From Pseudoflavonifractor sp964504285 (GTDB lineage Bacteria > Bacillota > Clostridia > Oscillospirales > Oscillospiraceae), in assembly GCA_964504285.1 (NCBI GenBank), contig CAZDDZ010000012.1:1-44965 (forward strand): a DNA stretch of 44,965 bases, in the 5' to 3' direction. Under the pieces are notes generated by a model. That model did no database searches and was not told the origin of the DNA. It saw nothing but the letters and a program-made list of their open reading frames with translations. The position numbers and the translations under genes were made by a program. Every line of letters begins with the position of its first letter. The first letter of the stretch is position 1. Below are positions 8,111 to 16,373 of this stretch, one piece after another.

Positions 8111-9484
8111 TCAGTCAAAAGGCTGGGAAGCGCATAAGCCATCAGCCTCTAGCAGTACCACAGCCTCACAATGAGCGGTTCGGGGGAATAAATCCACGGC
8201 TTCGGCTCTGCGCAGAAGATAGCCGTGGGCGGAAAAAAGCTTCACGTCACGGGCGAGGGTGGCGCTGTCGCAGGAGACGTAGACCACCCGGGCGGGCGCC
8301 ATTTGGGCAATGGTGTCAATCACGTCGGGGGCAAGACCCTTGCGGGGCGGGTCGACACAGACAACGTCGGGACGCACGCCGTCCTGGGCCAGCTTTTTGG
8401 CCGCCCATCCTGCGTCGCCGCAGATAAATTCGGCGTTTTTTACGCCGTTGCGCAGAGCGTTTTCCTTGGCGTCCGCCACGGCACGGGGTACTACCTCGCA
8501 GCCGATGACCTGCTTTGCGCCCTTTGCCATCACCAGAGTAATGGTGCCGATGCCGCAGTAAAGGTCGAGAACGGTCTCGCCGCCGGTGAGACCGGCAAAC
8601 TCAAGCGCTCTGCCGTAGAGCACCTCTGCCTGGTCGGCGTTTACCTGGTAAAAGGAGGGTACCGAGAGCTTAAACTCCAGCCCGCAGAGGGTGTCCATCA
8701 GGAAGTTATCCCCCCAGAGGGTGCGGTAACGCTCCCCTAAAATCACGTTGTCTCCCCGCTCATTAATGCCCAGTACCACGCCGATAAGATTCGGCTCGGC
8801 GGTGCGAAGCGCTTCCACCAGCTCTGCTTCGTTGGGGGCTTTTTTGCCGTTAATGAGCAGGCAAAAAAGGGACTGCCCCGCCCGATTGGTGCGGACGTAA
8901 ACATGGCGCACCAAGCCCTTTCCCGTCTTTTCATCGTAGGCGGGTACCCGGTTGGCCTTCATCCACCCCTTTACCGCCATGCGAAGGTTGGCGGCGGCAA
9001 CAGGCTGAAGCAGGCAGTCGGCCACATCGGTCACAATGTGGGTGCGCTGACGGTAAAAGCCGATGCGGGGGCCGGGGCCAACGGGAAACTGCACCTTGTT
9101 GCGATAGCGCTCTGTATTTTTTACGCCGTGTATTACGGAAATGCCGGTGGCCGCGCCCCCAATACGGCAGAGCGCGTCGTTCACCTTTTGCCGCTTGGCC
9201 TCCAGTTCCTCTGCATAGGTCATGTGCCGGAACTGACAGCCGCCGCAGTTTTGGTCCCAGGGGCAGTCGGCCGCCAGCCGAGCGGGGGAGGGAGTCACAA
9301 CCTCGTCCACATGCCCCCAGACAGCGCTGCGGCCCACCTTGTCAATGCGCACCAGGCAGGTCTCGCCGGCGATGGCGCCCTTTACAAAGACCACCATGCC
9401 CTCCAGCCGTGCCACTCCCGCGCCGTCTGAGGCATAGCCCTCAATGGTCAGGGGGTAAATTTTCTTTTCTTCTATGGTTGTCAT
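8111..9484 (-). CDS. rlmD: 23S rRNA (uracil-C5)-methyltransferase, RlmD/RumA family
   Basis: 457 residues. A TRAM-like OB domain (residues about 1-60) is followed by an Fe-S cysteine cluster (CPWDQNCGGCQF), the SAM-binding DLYCGIGTITL, the VDPPRKGL loop and the catalytic cysteine in YVSCDSATLARD. The family makes m5U in 23S rRNA (U1939 in E. coli) or, in some Firmicutes paralogues, U747 or tRNA U54; the sequence alone does not decide which. The ATG at 9484 is preferred to an upstream TTG at 9511 because GGTGGAAAGG then lies in range. The RsiV-like gene lies 78 bases upstream and no clear terminator separates them. Confidence 0.9.
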   Translation of the reverse strand: MTTIEEKKIYPLTIEGYASDGAGVARLEGMVVFVKGAIAGETCLVRIDKVGRSAVWGHVDEVVTPSPARLAADCPWDQNCGGCQFRHMTYAEELEAKRQKVNDALCRIGGAATGISVIHGVKNTERYRNKVQFPVGPGPRIGFYRQRTHIVTDVADCLLQPVAAANLRMAVKGWMKANRVPAYDEKTGKGLVRHVYVRTNRAGQSLFCLLINGKKAPNEAELVEALRTAEPNLIGVVLGINERGDNVILGERYRTLWGDNFLMDTLCGLEFKLSVPSFYQVNADQAEVLYGRALEFAGLTGGETVLDLYCGIGTITLVMAKGAKQVIGCEVVPRAVADAKENALRNGVKNAEFICGDAGWAAKKLAQDGVRPDVVCVDPPRKGLAPDVIDTIAQMAPARVVYVSCDSATLARDVKLFSAHGYLLRRAEAVDLFPRTAHCEAVVLLEADGLCASQPFD

Positions 9485-9562
9485 ATGTTTAAAAACCTTT
9501 CCACCCCCCAAGAGGGCGAGGGATTGCCGCAGGAACGCGGAGCAGGACGGGAGTCTGCTTTT

Positions 9563-10387
9563 TTACGGGAGCAGAAGCCCCTTTATCAGACTGTACGGCA
9601 CCAAAAATTCCGGCAGACCGGCGGCATTGGGGGCCAGGGTCTGGGGCTGGTAGTAAAAGACAAAGCCCTCGGCGGTGGGATAAAAGTATTCCCGATTAAA
9701 GGCGGTGGCGATGGCGCGCTGGTCATACTCCGGGTGCTCGGCCCCCTGGCGCTTTACTTCGTCAATAATCATGGTTTCGGCAGCTTGCGCATCGGTAAAA
9801 AAGTCGGCAAAGCCCATCGTGCTGCCCGTGGTCAAATCAAAGCGGTCGGCCATGTAAAGCAGGGTGGGGTACGGGCCGCTAATATGGCCGTAGTGGGTGC
9901 GGAGAATGCTGACGGTGGTTTCGGTTTGGTGCTTTACTTCAAAGGTCTCCTCGTCGGAATAGTACATAAAGGGGTCGCCCAGGGCCTGATCGGTGTTGTA
10001 GTCATCCTTAGCCTGGGAAACATAAGAAAGGGTATCACTTTTAAGCCCCTCGGCCAAATCCTCGTAAAAGCCATTGATGGCCGCATAGGCGGGGGAGGCG
10101 TCGGCATTTTCAATATAAGGCAGGGTAAAGCTGCCGGCAACCAAAATAACCTCGGGCTTGTCCGGATGGGCCTGATTGCACTCAAACACCCGGCTGCCCC
10201 ACACCGGCGGCGCGATGGGAGTAGGAGTCGGTGTAGGTAAAGGCGTAGGCGTGGGGGCCGCGGTCTGGCTGACCGTGGGGGCAGGGGAAGGTGTGCCGGA
10301 ATTGTCGTGCCCTGTGTCAGCGGCAGGCTTACAGGCGGATAGGGTAAGAAGAACCCCGAAAATAAGGGGCAATAAGTAACGTTTCAT
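9563..10387 (-). CDS. RsiV-like (DUF3298) lipoprotein
   Basis: 274 residues, ATG at 10387 after AAAAGGAGCG. The lipobox is LSAC (Cys19), followed by a Thr/Pro linker (APTPTPLPTPTPTP). The rest (FADFFTDAQAAETMIIDEV, FNREYFYPTAEGFVFYYQP, FLVPYSLIKGLL) matches the DUF3298/PdaC-RsiV domain. RsiV itself is an anti-sigma factor that binds lysozyme, but this protein has a lipid anchor and no cytoplasmic anti-sigma segment, and no ECF sigma gene is next to it. It is therefore more likely an exported wall-binding or lysozyme-sensing lipoprotein. It is divergent from secA. Confidence 0.8.
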   Translation of the reverse strand: MKRYLLPLIFGVLLTLSACKPAADTGHDNSGTPSPAPTVSQTAAPTPTPLPTPTPTPIAPPVWGSRVFECNQAHPDKPEVILVAGSFTLPYIENADASPAYAAINGFYEDLAEGLKSDTLSYVSQAKDDYNTDQALGDPFMYYSDEETFEVKHQTETTVSILRTHYGHISGPYPTLLYMADRFDLTTGSTMGFADFFTDAQAAETMIIDEVKRQGAEHPEYDQRAIATAFNREYFYPTAEGFVFYYQPQTLAPNAAGLPEFLVPYSLIKGLLLP

Positions 10388-10546
10388 AAAGCGCTCCTTT
10401 TTTAGCTGCACATAATTGTTCAGTATCCATTTTATCACTCAAACCGGACAGCGTAAATAAAAAAAGCAAATTTGCAACGGCTTTTTAAAAAAATTTGACC
10501 CTTCTTTTATTCACAATTTCTACTTTTTTATTATTTAAGGTTATGG

Positions 10547-10552
10547 TATACT
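10547..10552 (+). promoter_or_regulatory. Likely secA promoter, extended -10
   Basis: TGGTATACT gives an extended -10 (TGn plus TATACT) about 45 bases before the secA start. The -35 region is only a T-run (TTTTTT at 10524-10529), consistent with extended -10 promoters. AAAGGTGA serves as ribosome site. Confidence 0.55.
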
Positions 10553-10596
10553 ACTATTCTAGCGTATTATGCCTGCAAGAAAGGTGAATCATTGAT

Positions 10597-13353
10597 ATGG
10601 CTAATTTACTCAAGAAGCTCTTTGGCACCAGCTCGGATAAAGAGCTGAAGCTCATTGAACCCATTGTAAAGAAGATTGACGCACTGGAGGAGAGCTACAA
10701 GGCCCTTACCGACCAGCAGCTCCAAGCCAAGACCCCCGAATTTAAGGAGCGCATTCAGAACGGCGAGAGCCTGGACAGCCTTCTGCCAGAAGCCTTTGCC
10801 ACCTGCCGCGAGGCCTGCTGGCGGGTACTGGGTATGCGCCCCTACCGGGTGCAGCTCATCGGCGGCATTATTCTTCATCAGGGGCGTATCGCCGAAATGA
10901 AAACCGGTGAAGGCAAGACCCTGGTGGCAACCCTGCCCGCCTACCTCAATGCGCTGGCAGGCGAGGGTGTGCACATTGTCACCGTTAATGACTATCTGGC
11001 CAAGCGCGACTCGGAGTGGATGGGCAAGGTCTACCGCTTTTTGGGTCTCACCGTGGGTCTGGTCATTCACGAGGTAGAGCCCGGCCAGCGCCGTGGCTCT
11101 TACGCCGCCGACATCACCTACGGCACCAATAACGAGTTTGGCTTTGACTATCTGCGTGATAACATGGCCATTTACAAGCAGGAGATGGTTCAGCGGGGCC
11201 ACTCCTTCGCCATCGTGGACGAGGTGGACTCCATCCTCATCGACGAGGCCCGTACCCCTCTGATTATTTCCGGTCAGGGCGACCAGTCCACTCAGCTCTA
11301 TCAGATTGTGGACTCCTTTGTCTCCCGGCTCAAGGGGAAGCGGGTTGCCAGCGTGGACGCCAAGGAGGAAGAATCCGAGGACGTGGACGCCGACTACATC
11401 GTGGACGAGAAGGCCAAGACCGTCACCCTCACCGCCCGCGGCATCCGGAGAGCCGAGCAGCAGTTTAATTTGGACAACCTGGCAGACATGGAGAACACCA
11501 CCCTCTCCCACCACATTAACCAGGCCATCCGCGCCTGGGGTCTCATGAAGCGGGACATTGACTACGTGGTCAAGGACGGCGAGGTCATCATTGTCGACGA
11601 GTTCACCGGCCGTCTCATGTACGGCCGCCGCTATAACGAGGGGCTTCACCAGGCCATCGAGGCCAAGGAGAAGGTGGAGGTCGCCCGCGAGTCCAAGACC
11701 CTGGCCACCATTACCTTCCAGAACTATTTCCGCCTCTACGGCAAGCTCTCCGGCATGACCGGTACCGCCATGACCGAGGAGGAGGAATTTAACAGCATTT
11801 ACGAGCTGGACATTGTTGAGATTCCCACCAACAAGCCCCTGGCTCGTAAGGACAACCCCGATGTGGTGTACAAAAACGAGAACGGCAAGCTCCGCGCTGT
11901 GGTGGAACAGATCAAGGCCTGCCACGAGAAGGGCCAGCCGGTGCTGGTAGGTACCGTCTCCATTGAGAAGTCGGAGGAAATTTCCGACATGCTTAAGCGG
12001 GCCGGTGTGCGCCACAATGTCTTAAACGCCAAGAACCACGAGAAGGAAGCCGAAATTGTGGCCCAGGCCGGCAAGTTTGGCGCGGTCACCGTGGCCACCA
12101 ACATGGCCGGTCGTGGTACCGATATTATGCTGGGCGGCAATGCCGAGTTCCTGGCCAAGACCGAGCTGCGCAAAATGGGACTTTCCGAGGAGCTGATTGT
12201 GGAGTCCACCGGCTTTGCCGAGACCGACAATCAGGAAATCCTGGACGCCCGAAAGGCCTTTGCAGAGGCTGAGGCCAAGCACAAGGACGCAATCAAGGCC
12301 GAGGCCGAGCGAGTGCGCGAGGCGGGCGGTCTGTTTATTCTGGGTACCGAGCGCCACGAGTCCCGCCGTATTGATAATCAGCTGCGGGGCCGTGCCGGCC
12401 GTCAGGGCGACCCCGGCGAGAGCCGCTTCTACCTCTCTCTGGAGGACGACATTATGCGCCTGTTTGGCTCCGAGCGGGTCATGGGTATGATGGAACGTCT
12501 CGGCGTAGATGAGGATACCCCCATTGAGCAAAAAATGCTCTCGGGCGCAATTGAAAATGCCCAGAAGCAGGTGGAGTCCCGTAACTTCCAGACCCGTAAA
12601 ACCGTGCTGGAGTACGATGACGTGATGAACACCCAACGCAAGGTTATCTATGAGCAGCGCCGCAAGGTGCTGGACGGGGACGACCTGCAAAATTCCGTCC
12701 AGACCATGATCGGCACCGTCATTAGTAACGCCATCGCAGGTCACCTGGGTGAGCAGAAGCACCTAACCGCCGAGGACTTCCGTGAGGCCACAGCCCCCTT
12801 CCGCGGCGTGTTCCTCACAGCCGATGAGTTAAAGCTCACCGACAAGGAGCTGGAGCAGTACAGTGCCGACGAACTCACCGAGCTGGTGACCGGCCGCGCT
12901 CAGGAGATTTATGCCCGCAAGGAAAAGGAACTGGGCGAGCCCCTTATGCGTGAGCTGGAGCGTGTGATTATGCTCCGGGTAGTGGATGAGTACTGGATGG
13001 ACAACATCGATGCCATGACCGAGCTGCGCCAGGGCATCGGCCTGCGGGCGTATGCCCAGACCGACCCCGTGGTGGCCTATAAGCGGGAAGGCTACGAGAT
13101 GTTTGAAAACATGATTGCCGCCATTCAGGAGGAGACTATTCGCCGCCTGTTCCTGGCACGTGTCCAGGTGGGCGGAGAGGTTAAACGCGAGCGGGTGGCC
13201 AAGGTCACCGGTACCTCCGGCGGCGACGATACCGTGAAAAAGCAGCCCAAGAAGGCCGGCACGAAAATCGGACGCAACGACCCCTGTCCCTGCGGCAGCG
13301 GGCTAAAGTGGAAAAAATGCACCTGCGCGGAGTACCACACCGGCGAAGAGTGA
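10597..13353 (+). CDS. secA: Preprotein translocase ATPase SecA
   Basis: 918 residues, full length. Walker A is GEGKTLVA (about residue 104), Walker B is DEVDSILIDEARTPL (about 208), the preprotein cross-linking section and helicase domain 2 follow (TNMAGRGTDIMLGGNAEF, RRIDNQLRGRAGRQGDPG), then the scaffold/wing domains. The C-terminus is a SEC-C zinc-binding tail CPCGSGLKWKKCTC, where the last ligand pair is spaced C-x-C instead of the more usual CC or CH. SecA drives Sec-dependent export through SecYEG. It is a single gene followed by a hairpin terminator. Confidence 0.98.
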   Translation: MANLLKKLFGTSSDKELKLIEPIVKKIDALEESYKALTDQQLQAKTPEFKERIQNGESLDSLLPEAFATCREACWRVLGMRPYRVQLIGGIILHQGRIAEMKTGEGKTLVATLPAYLNALAGEGVHIVTVNDYLAKRDSEWMGKVYRFLGLTVGLVIHEVEPGQRRGSYAADITYGTNNEFGFDYLRDNMAIYKQEMVQRGHSFAIVDEVDSILIDEARTPLIISGQGDQSTQLYQIVDSFVSRLKGKRVASVDAKEEESEDVDADYIVDEKAKTVTLTARGIRRAEQQFNLDNLADMENTTLSHHINQAIRAWGLMKRDIDYVVKDGEVIIVDEFTGRLMYGRRYNEGLHQAIEAKEKVEVARESKTLATITFQNYFRLYGKLSGMTGTAMTEEEEFNSIYELDIVEIPTNKPLARKDNPDVVYKNENGKLRAVVEQIKACHEKGQPVLVGTVSIEKSEEISDMLKRAGVRHNVLNAKNHEKEAEIVAQAGKFGAVTVATNMAGRGTDIMLGGNAEFLAKTELRKMGLSEELIVESTGFAETDNQEILDARKAFAEAEAKHKDAIKAEAERVREAGGLFILGTERHESRRIDNQLRGRAGRQGDPGESRFYLSLEDDIMRLFGSERVMGMMERLGVDEDTPIEQKMLSGAIENAQKQVESRNFQTRKTVLEYDDVMNTQRKVIYEQRRKVLDGDDLQNSVQTMIGTVISNAIAGHLGEQKHLTAEDFREATAPFRGVFLTADELKLTDKELEQYSADELTELVTGRAQEIYARKEKELGEPLMRELERVIMLRVVDEYWMDNIDAMTELRQGIGLRAYAQTDPVVAYKREGYEMFENMIAAIQEETIRRLFLARVQVGGEVKRERVAKVTGTSGGDDTVKKQPKKAGTKIGRNDPCPCGSGLKWKKCTCAEYHTGEE

Positions 13354-13816
13354 GCGTAGGCGAGCAGGGGAGATAAGACAGCACGGAGACGAAAAAACAG
13401 GTTGGGCGTCGCACGCAAGCCCAACGGCATTTTTCGCGGAGTGGCGGCTTATCGACCCGGCCGCGCGCCGCGTCACCCTCGTAGGGCGCGGCATCCGTGA
13501 CGCGCCGCCCCCGTCCTTCCACGGTTGTCGCTATCTTAATTGTTACCTTGTCACCCTCTGGGGGCCTACTTTCCATCGGAGGAAAGTGGGCAAAGTCCGT
13601 CGGGGCTCCGGCCCCGAACCCCATGGGTTTCATGTTGGGGCACAAGGCCCCCAAAAGGCGCAAACTTTGGCTAACACTGCTATTAATTGCATGGCTCGTT
13701 GAACCGCCGCTTACTTCGTTATGCGGCTTGGGCTTTATAGGCGCAGGTGGACCGGAGACGAGTAAAAGAATATAGAATAAAGAAAAAAGAAAAAAGGACG
13801 AGAGCGGCAGCTGTGT
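13354..13816. other. Unassigned intergenic stretch after secA
   Basis: Open frames cross this stretch on both strands but none has a ribosome site or a recognisable family, so I take it as non-coding. The middle part (about 13480-13740) is GC-rich and looks like degenerate repeat DNA. I see no riboswitch or structural RNA here. Confidence 0.4.
13401..13434 (+). terminator. secA terminator
   Basis: GTTGGGC (13401-13407) pairs with GCCCAAC (13419-13425), followed by GGCATTTTT, 48 bases after the secA stop. Confidence 0.7.
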
Positions 13817-13866
13817 TTGCAAAGGCTGAAGCCCCCAATTTTCTTTTTTCTTTTTTCACTTTTTAT
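13776..13866. repeat. Purine-tract / pyrimidine-tract inverted repeat
   Basis: Two G-A6 tracts (GAAAAAAGAAAAAAG, about 13782-13796) are mirrored by TTTTCTTTTTTCTTTTTTC about 50 bases later, just before the ribosome site of the laccase-domain gene. Transcribed, it would fold into a long A-U stem with a 40-50-base loop. Confidence 0.55.
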
Positions 13867-13888
13867 GTTTCACTCAAAAGAGGTATTT

Positions 13889-14725
13889 ATGAATTTTGCG
13901 GAGAGAACCGTTAACGGCGTGCTTTTTGGCTATGCTGAGGGGTTCGGTCCCGGTGTAGCCCACGGCTTTTCCACCCGTAAGGGTGGCGTGAGCCGGGGAA
14001 TTTTGGACTCCCTGAACTTGGGTGCAGGCAGGGGAGACGAGCCTGCAAATGTGCGGGAGAATTTTACCCGCTTTTGTACCGCCATTGGCGCGGATGTGGA
14101 CAAGCTTGTCTTTTCTGCCCAGGTGCACGAGGCCGAAATTCGGGTCTGCACCGCTGCCGACGGGGGAGTGGGGCTGGACAGACCGGTGCACTATCAGGCT
14201 GACGGCCTGATTACCGATGTGCCCGGGCTGGCGCTGGCTGTCTTTTCGGCGGACTGCCTGCCCATTCTCCTCTATGACCCGGTGCGCGGGGTGGTGGCCG
14301 CCGTCCACGCGGGCTGGCGGGGTACCGCCCTGGGCATTGGGGCGCAGGCAGTGGAGAAAATGACGAAGCATTACGGCTGTCACCCGGGAGACATTTGTGC
14401 CGCCATCGGTCCCGGCATTTCGAAATGCTGTTTTGAAACCCATGAGGACGTGCCCAACGCCATGACTGAGTCCATGGGGGCTGCCGCCCTGCACTATATC
14501 CAGGTGCGGGAGAATGGAACGTTCCGAGTAGACTTAAAGGGACTTAATGCCTGCCGCCTGGAGCGCGCGGGGCTGAGTGCCGATCACATTGCCGTTTCCC
14601 CCGACTGCACCGCCTGTATGCCGGAGAGATACTGGTCCCACCGTGTTACCCGGGGCGAGCGGGGAAGCATGGCGGCCGTGATACAGCTTGAAACAGATTG
14701 GGACGCCATTGTGCGCCGTGCCTGA
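13889..14725 (+). CDS. pgeF: Laccase-domain protein, PgeF/YfiH family
   Basis: 278 residues from ATG 13889 (AAAGAGG upstream); the longer frame reads into the T-tract and is unlikely. The three zinc/copper ligands of the family are present: H80 (AQVHEA), C123 (SADCLP) and H140 (VHAGWRGTA), with AIGPGISKCCFE after them. Family members are cytosolic; E. coli YfiH/PgeF keeps L-Ser out of peptidoglycan stem peptides, and others act as purine nucleosidases/phosphorylases, so either role is open. The binding-protein gene follows 32 bases downstream, suggesting co-transcription. Confidence 0.88.
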   Translation: MNFAERTVNGVLFGYAEGFGPGVAHGFSTRKGGVSRGILDSLNLGAGRGDEPANVRENFTRFCTAIGADVDKLVFSAQVHEAEIRVCTAADGGVGLDRPVHYQADGLITDVPGLALAVFSADCLPILLYDPVRGVVAAVHAGWRGTALGIGAQAVEKMTKHYGCHPGDICAAIGPGISKCCFETHEDVPNAMTESMGAAALHYIQVRENGTFRVDLKGLNACRLERAGLSADHIAVSPDCTACMPERYWSHRVTRGERGSMAAVIQLETDWDAIVRRA

Positions 14726-14757
14726 CAATGATGGGAGAGAGAACGAAAAGGGGGGCT

Positions 14758-16311
14758 ATGATGAAAAGACGCATACTGGCACTGTCCTTGGCTCTCCTGC
14801 TGGGGCTGACCGGGTGCGGCACGGAAACCGTCGTTCCCACGGTAGAGCCGTCGCCTTCCCCGCCCCCCGTGGTGACCCCCACGGAGGTTTCCGGTACGGC
14901 GGATTTTGTGCTCCCCTGTTATCCAGACCAGAGCTTTCACCCCATTACCGGCCAAAACCGCACCAACCTCAGCCTGACCGCCCTCATCTATGAGGGGCTT
15001 TTCGAGCTGGATAGCGCCTTTATTCCCAAGGGGGTACTCTGTGAGAGTTACACCGTCAGCGAGGATGGGCTGACCTGGACGCTGAATCTCCGTCCCGGCG
15101 TGACCTTTTCCGATGGGTCAGCTCTGACGGCAGAGGATGTGGCAAGCTCCCTTCGACTTGCCATGGGTGAAGGCTCGGTCTATGGGGCACGTATGACGAA
15201 TATCAGGGCCGTGCGGGCAGCGGGGGAGACCGCTGTGACCGTTACCTTGACCCGCCCCAACGGTAATTTGCCTGCTTTGCTGGACATTCCTGTGTTAAAA
15301 AGGGTAGGGGAGACTACCCTGGGTACCGGCCCCTACGCCATGGCTACTGGGAGCGAGGGCACGCTGCTTCTCCGTCCCAACACCGGCTGGTGGCAGAACA
15401 AGCCGCTGCCTGTGGACGAGATAAAGCTCTACCCGATCGGCAATGCCGATGCGCTTATCCAGGCATTTGATACCCGGGAAATTTCCCTGGTGTGTGCCGA
15501 CCTGACGGGTACCAACGCTCTGGGCTTTTCGGGCAGCTACGAGGCATGGGACTACCCCACCAGCGTCATGCTCTATGTGGGTTATCAGGCCAAGAAAGGC
15601 CCCTGCGCCGACGGTGCGGTGCGCACAGCCCTCTCCTACGGCTTTGACCGGGCAGCGGTGGCCAAAAGCCTGCTGTCAGGCCATGCGATCGGAGCGGCCC
15701 TGCCCATTTCGCCCGGCTCACCCCTTTACGATAAGCGCCTTGCCGACAGTCTGGAGTATGCCCCCCAGCGGGTGGACGAAGCGCTTACCGCAGCCGGCTG
15801 GGTGCTGGAAAACGGGGTTCGCCAAAAGGGGCGGGAGACCTTAAACCTAACCATGATCGTCAACACCGACAACAACTATAAGGTGGCGGTGGCCGACTAT
15901 TTAGCCAAGGATTTTGCCAAGGCCGGGGTTGCAGTGACTGTGAAAAAGCTTACCTGGGAGGAGTACAACGCGGCTCTGACAGCAGGTGACTTTGACCTCT
16001 ACCTGGGGCAGGTAAAGCTGACCGGCGACTTTGACCTGAGTCCCTTGCTTACCCGGGATGGCACGCTCAATTACGGCGGCTATGCCGACCCGGACGCGGA
16101 AGCCCTGCTGGCGGCCTATCTGGCCGCCGGGGAAACCGCCCGGCCGGCGGCGGCGGCCGACCTTTGCCGCAGAGTGAGCGAGACCGCGCCCTTTACCGTC
16201 CTCTGCTTTAAAAGCTGGTCGGTGCTTACCCACTGGGGCAAGATGTCCGGAGTGGCGCCCACCCAGCAGAATATTTTCAACCATTTTACCGAGTGGAAGC
16301 TCCCCAAATGA
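14758..16311 (+). CDS. ABC-type oligopeptide/nickel-family substrate-binding lipoprotein (SBP_bac_5)
   Basis: 517 residues; signal peptide with lipobox LTGC (Cys20) and a short Pro/Ser linker. The mature protein has family 5 signatures: FELDSAFIPKGVLCESYTV, WTLNLRPGVTFSDGSALTAEDV and the ligand-lobe repeats. Such lipoproteins capture peptides, dipeptides or metal chelates outside the membrane and hand them to an Opp/Dpp permease. No permease or ATPase gene is near, so this is an orphan that either borrows another permease or acts as a receptor. Start: two adjacent ATGs (14758, 14761) after GGGGGG; the first is used. Confidence 0.85.
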   Translation: MMKRRILALSLALLLGLTGCGTETVVPTVEPSPSPPPVVTPTEVSGTADFVLPCYPDQSFHPITGQNRTNLSLTALIYEGLFELDSAFIPKGVLCESYTVSEDGLTWTLNLRPGVTFSDGSALTAEDVASSLRLAMGEGSVYGARMTNIRAVRAAGETAVTVTLTRPNGNLPALLDIPVLKRVGETTLGTGPYAMATGSEGTLLLRPNTGWWQNKPLPVDEIKLYPIGNADALIQAFDTREISLVCADLTGTNALGFSGSYEAWDYPTSVMLYVGYQAKKGPCADGAVRTALSYGFDRAAVAKSLLSGHAIGAALPISPGSPLYDKRLADSLEYAPQRVDEALTAAGWVLENGVRQKGRETLNLTMIVNTDNNYKVAVADYLAKDFAKAGVAVTVKKLTWEEYNAALTAGDFDLYLGQVKLTGDFDLSPLLTRDGTLNYGGYADPDAEALLAAYLAAGETARPAAAADLCRRVSETAPFTVLCFKSWSVLTHWGKMSGVAPTQQNIFNHFTEWKLPK

Positions 16312-16373
16312 AAAAACGGAGGGACCAGGTCCTGGTTGTTCCATATACGAGACAGATAGATGGAGGAATGGAT

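Noticed and set aside
10606..12015. 469-codon minus-strand open frame opposite secA
   Set aside because: Shadow of secA's GC-skewed codons; low-complexity leucine/glycine/valine/histidine-rich translation, no family and no ribosome site.
13205..13822. 205-codon minus-strand frame over the secA end and gap
   Set aside because: Overlaps the secA 3' end and its terminator, has no ribosome site and no recognisable domain.
16312..16373. Purine riboswitch before purL
   Set aside because: Only 62 bases separate the genes; no aptamer-like helices are present.
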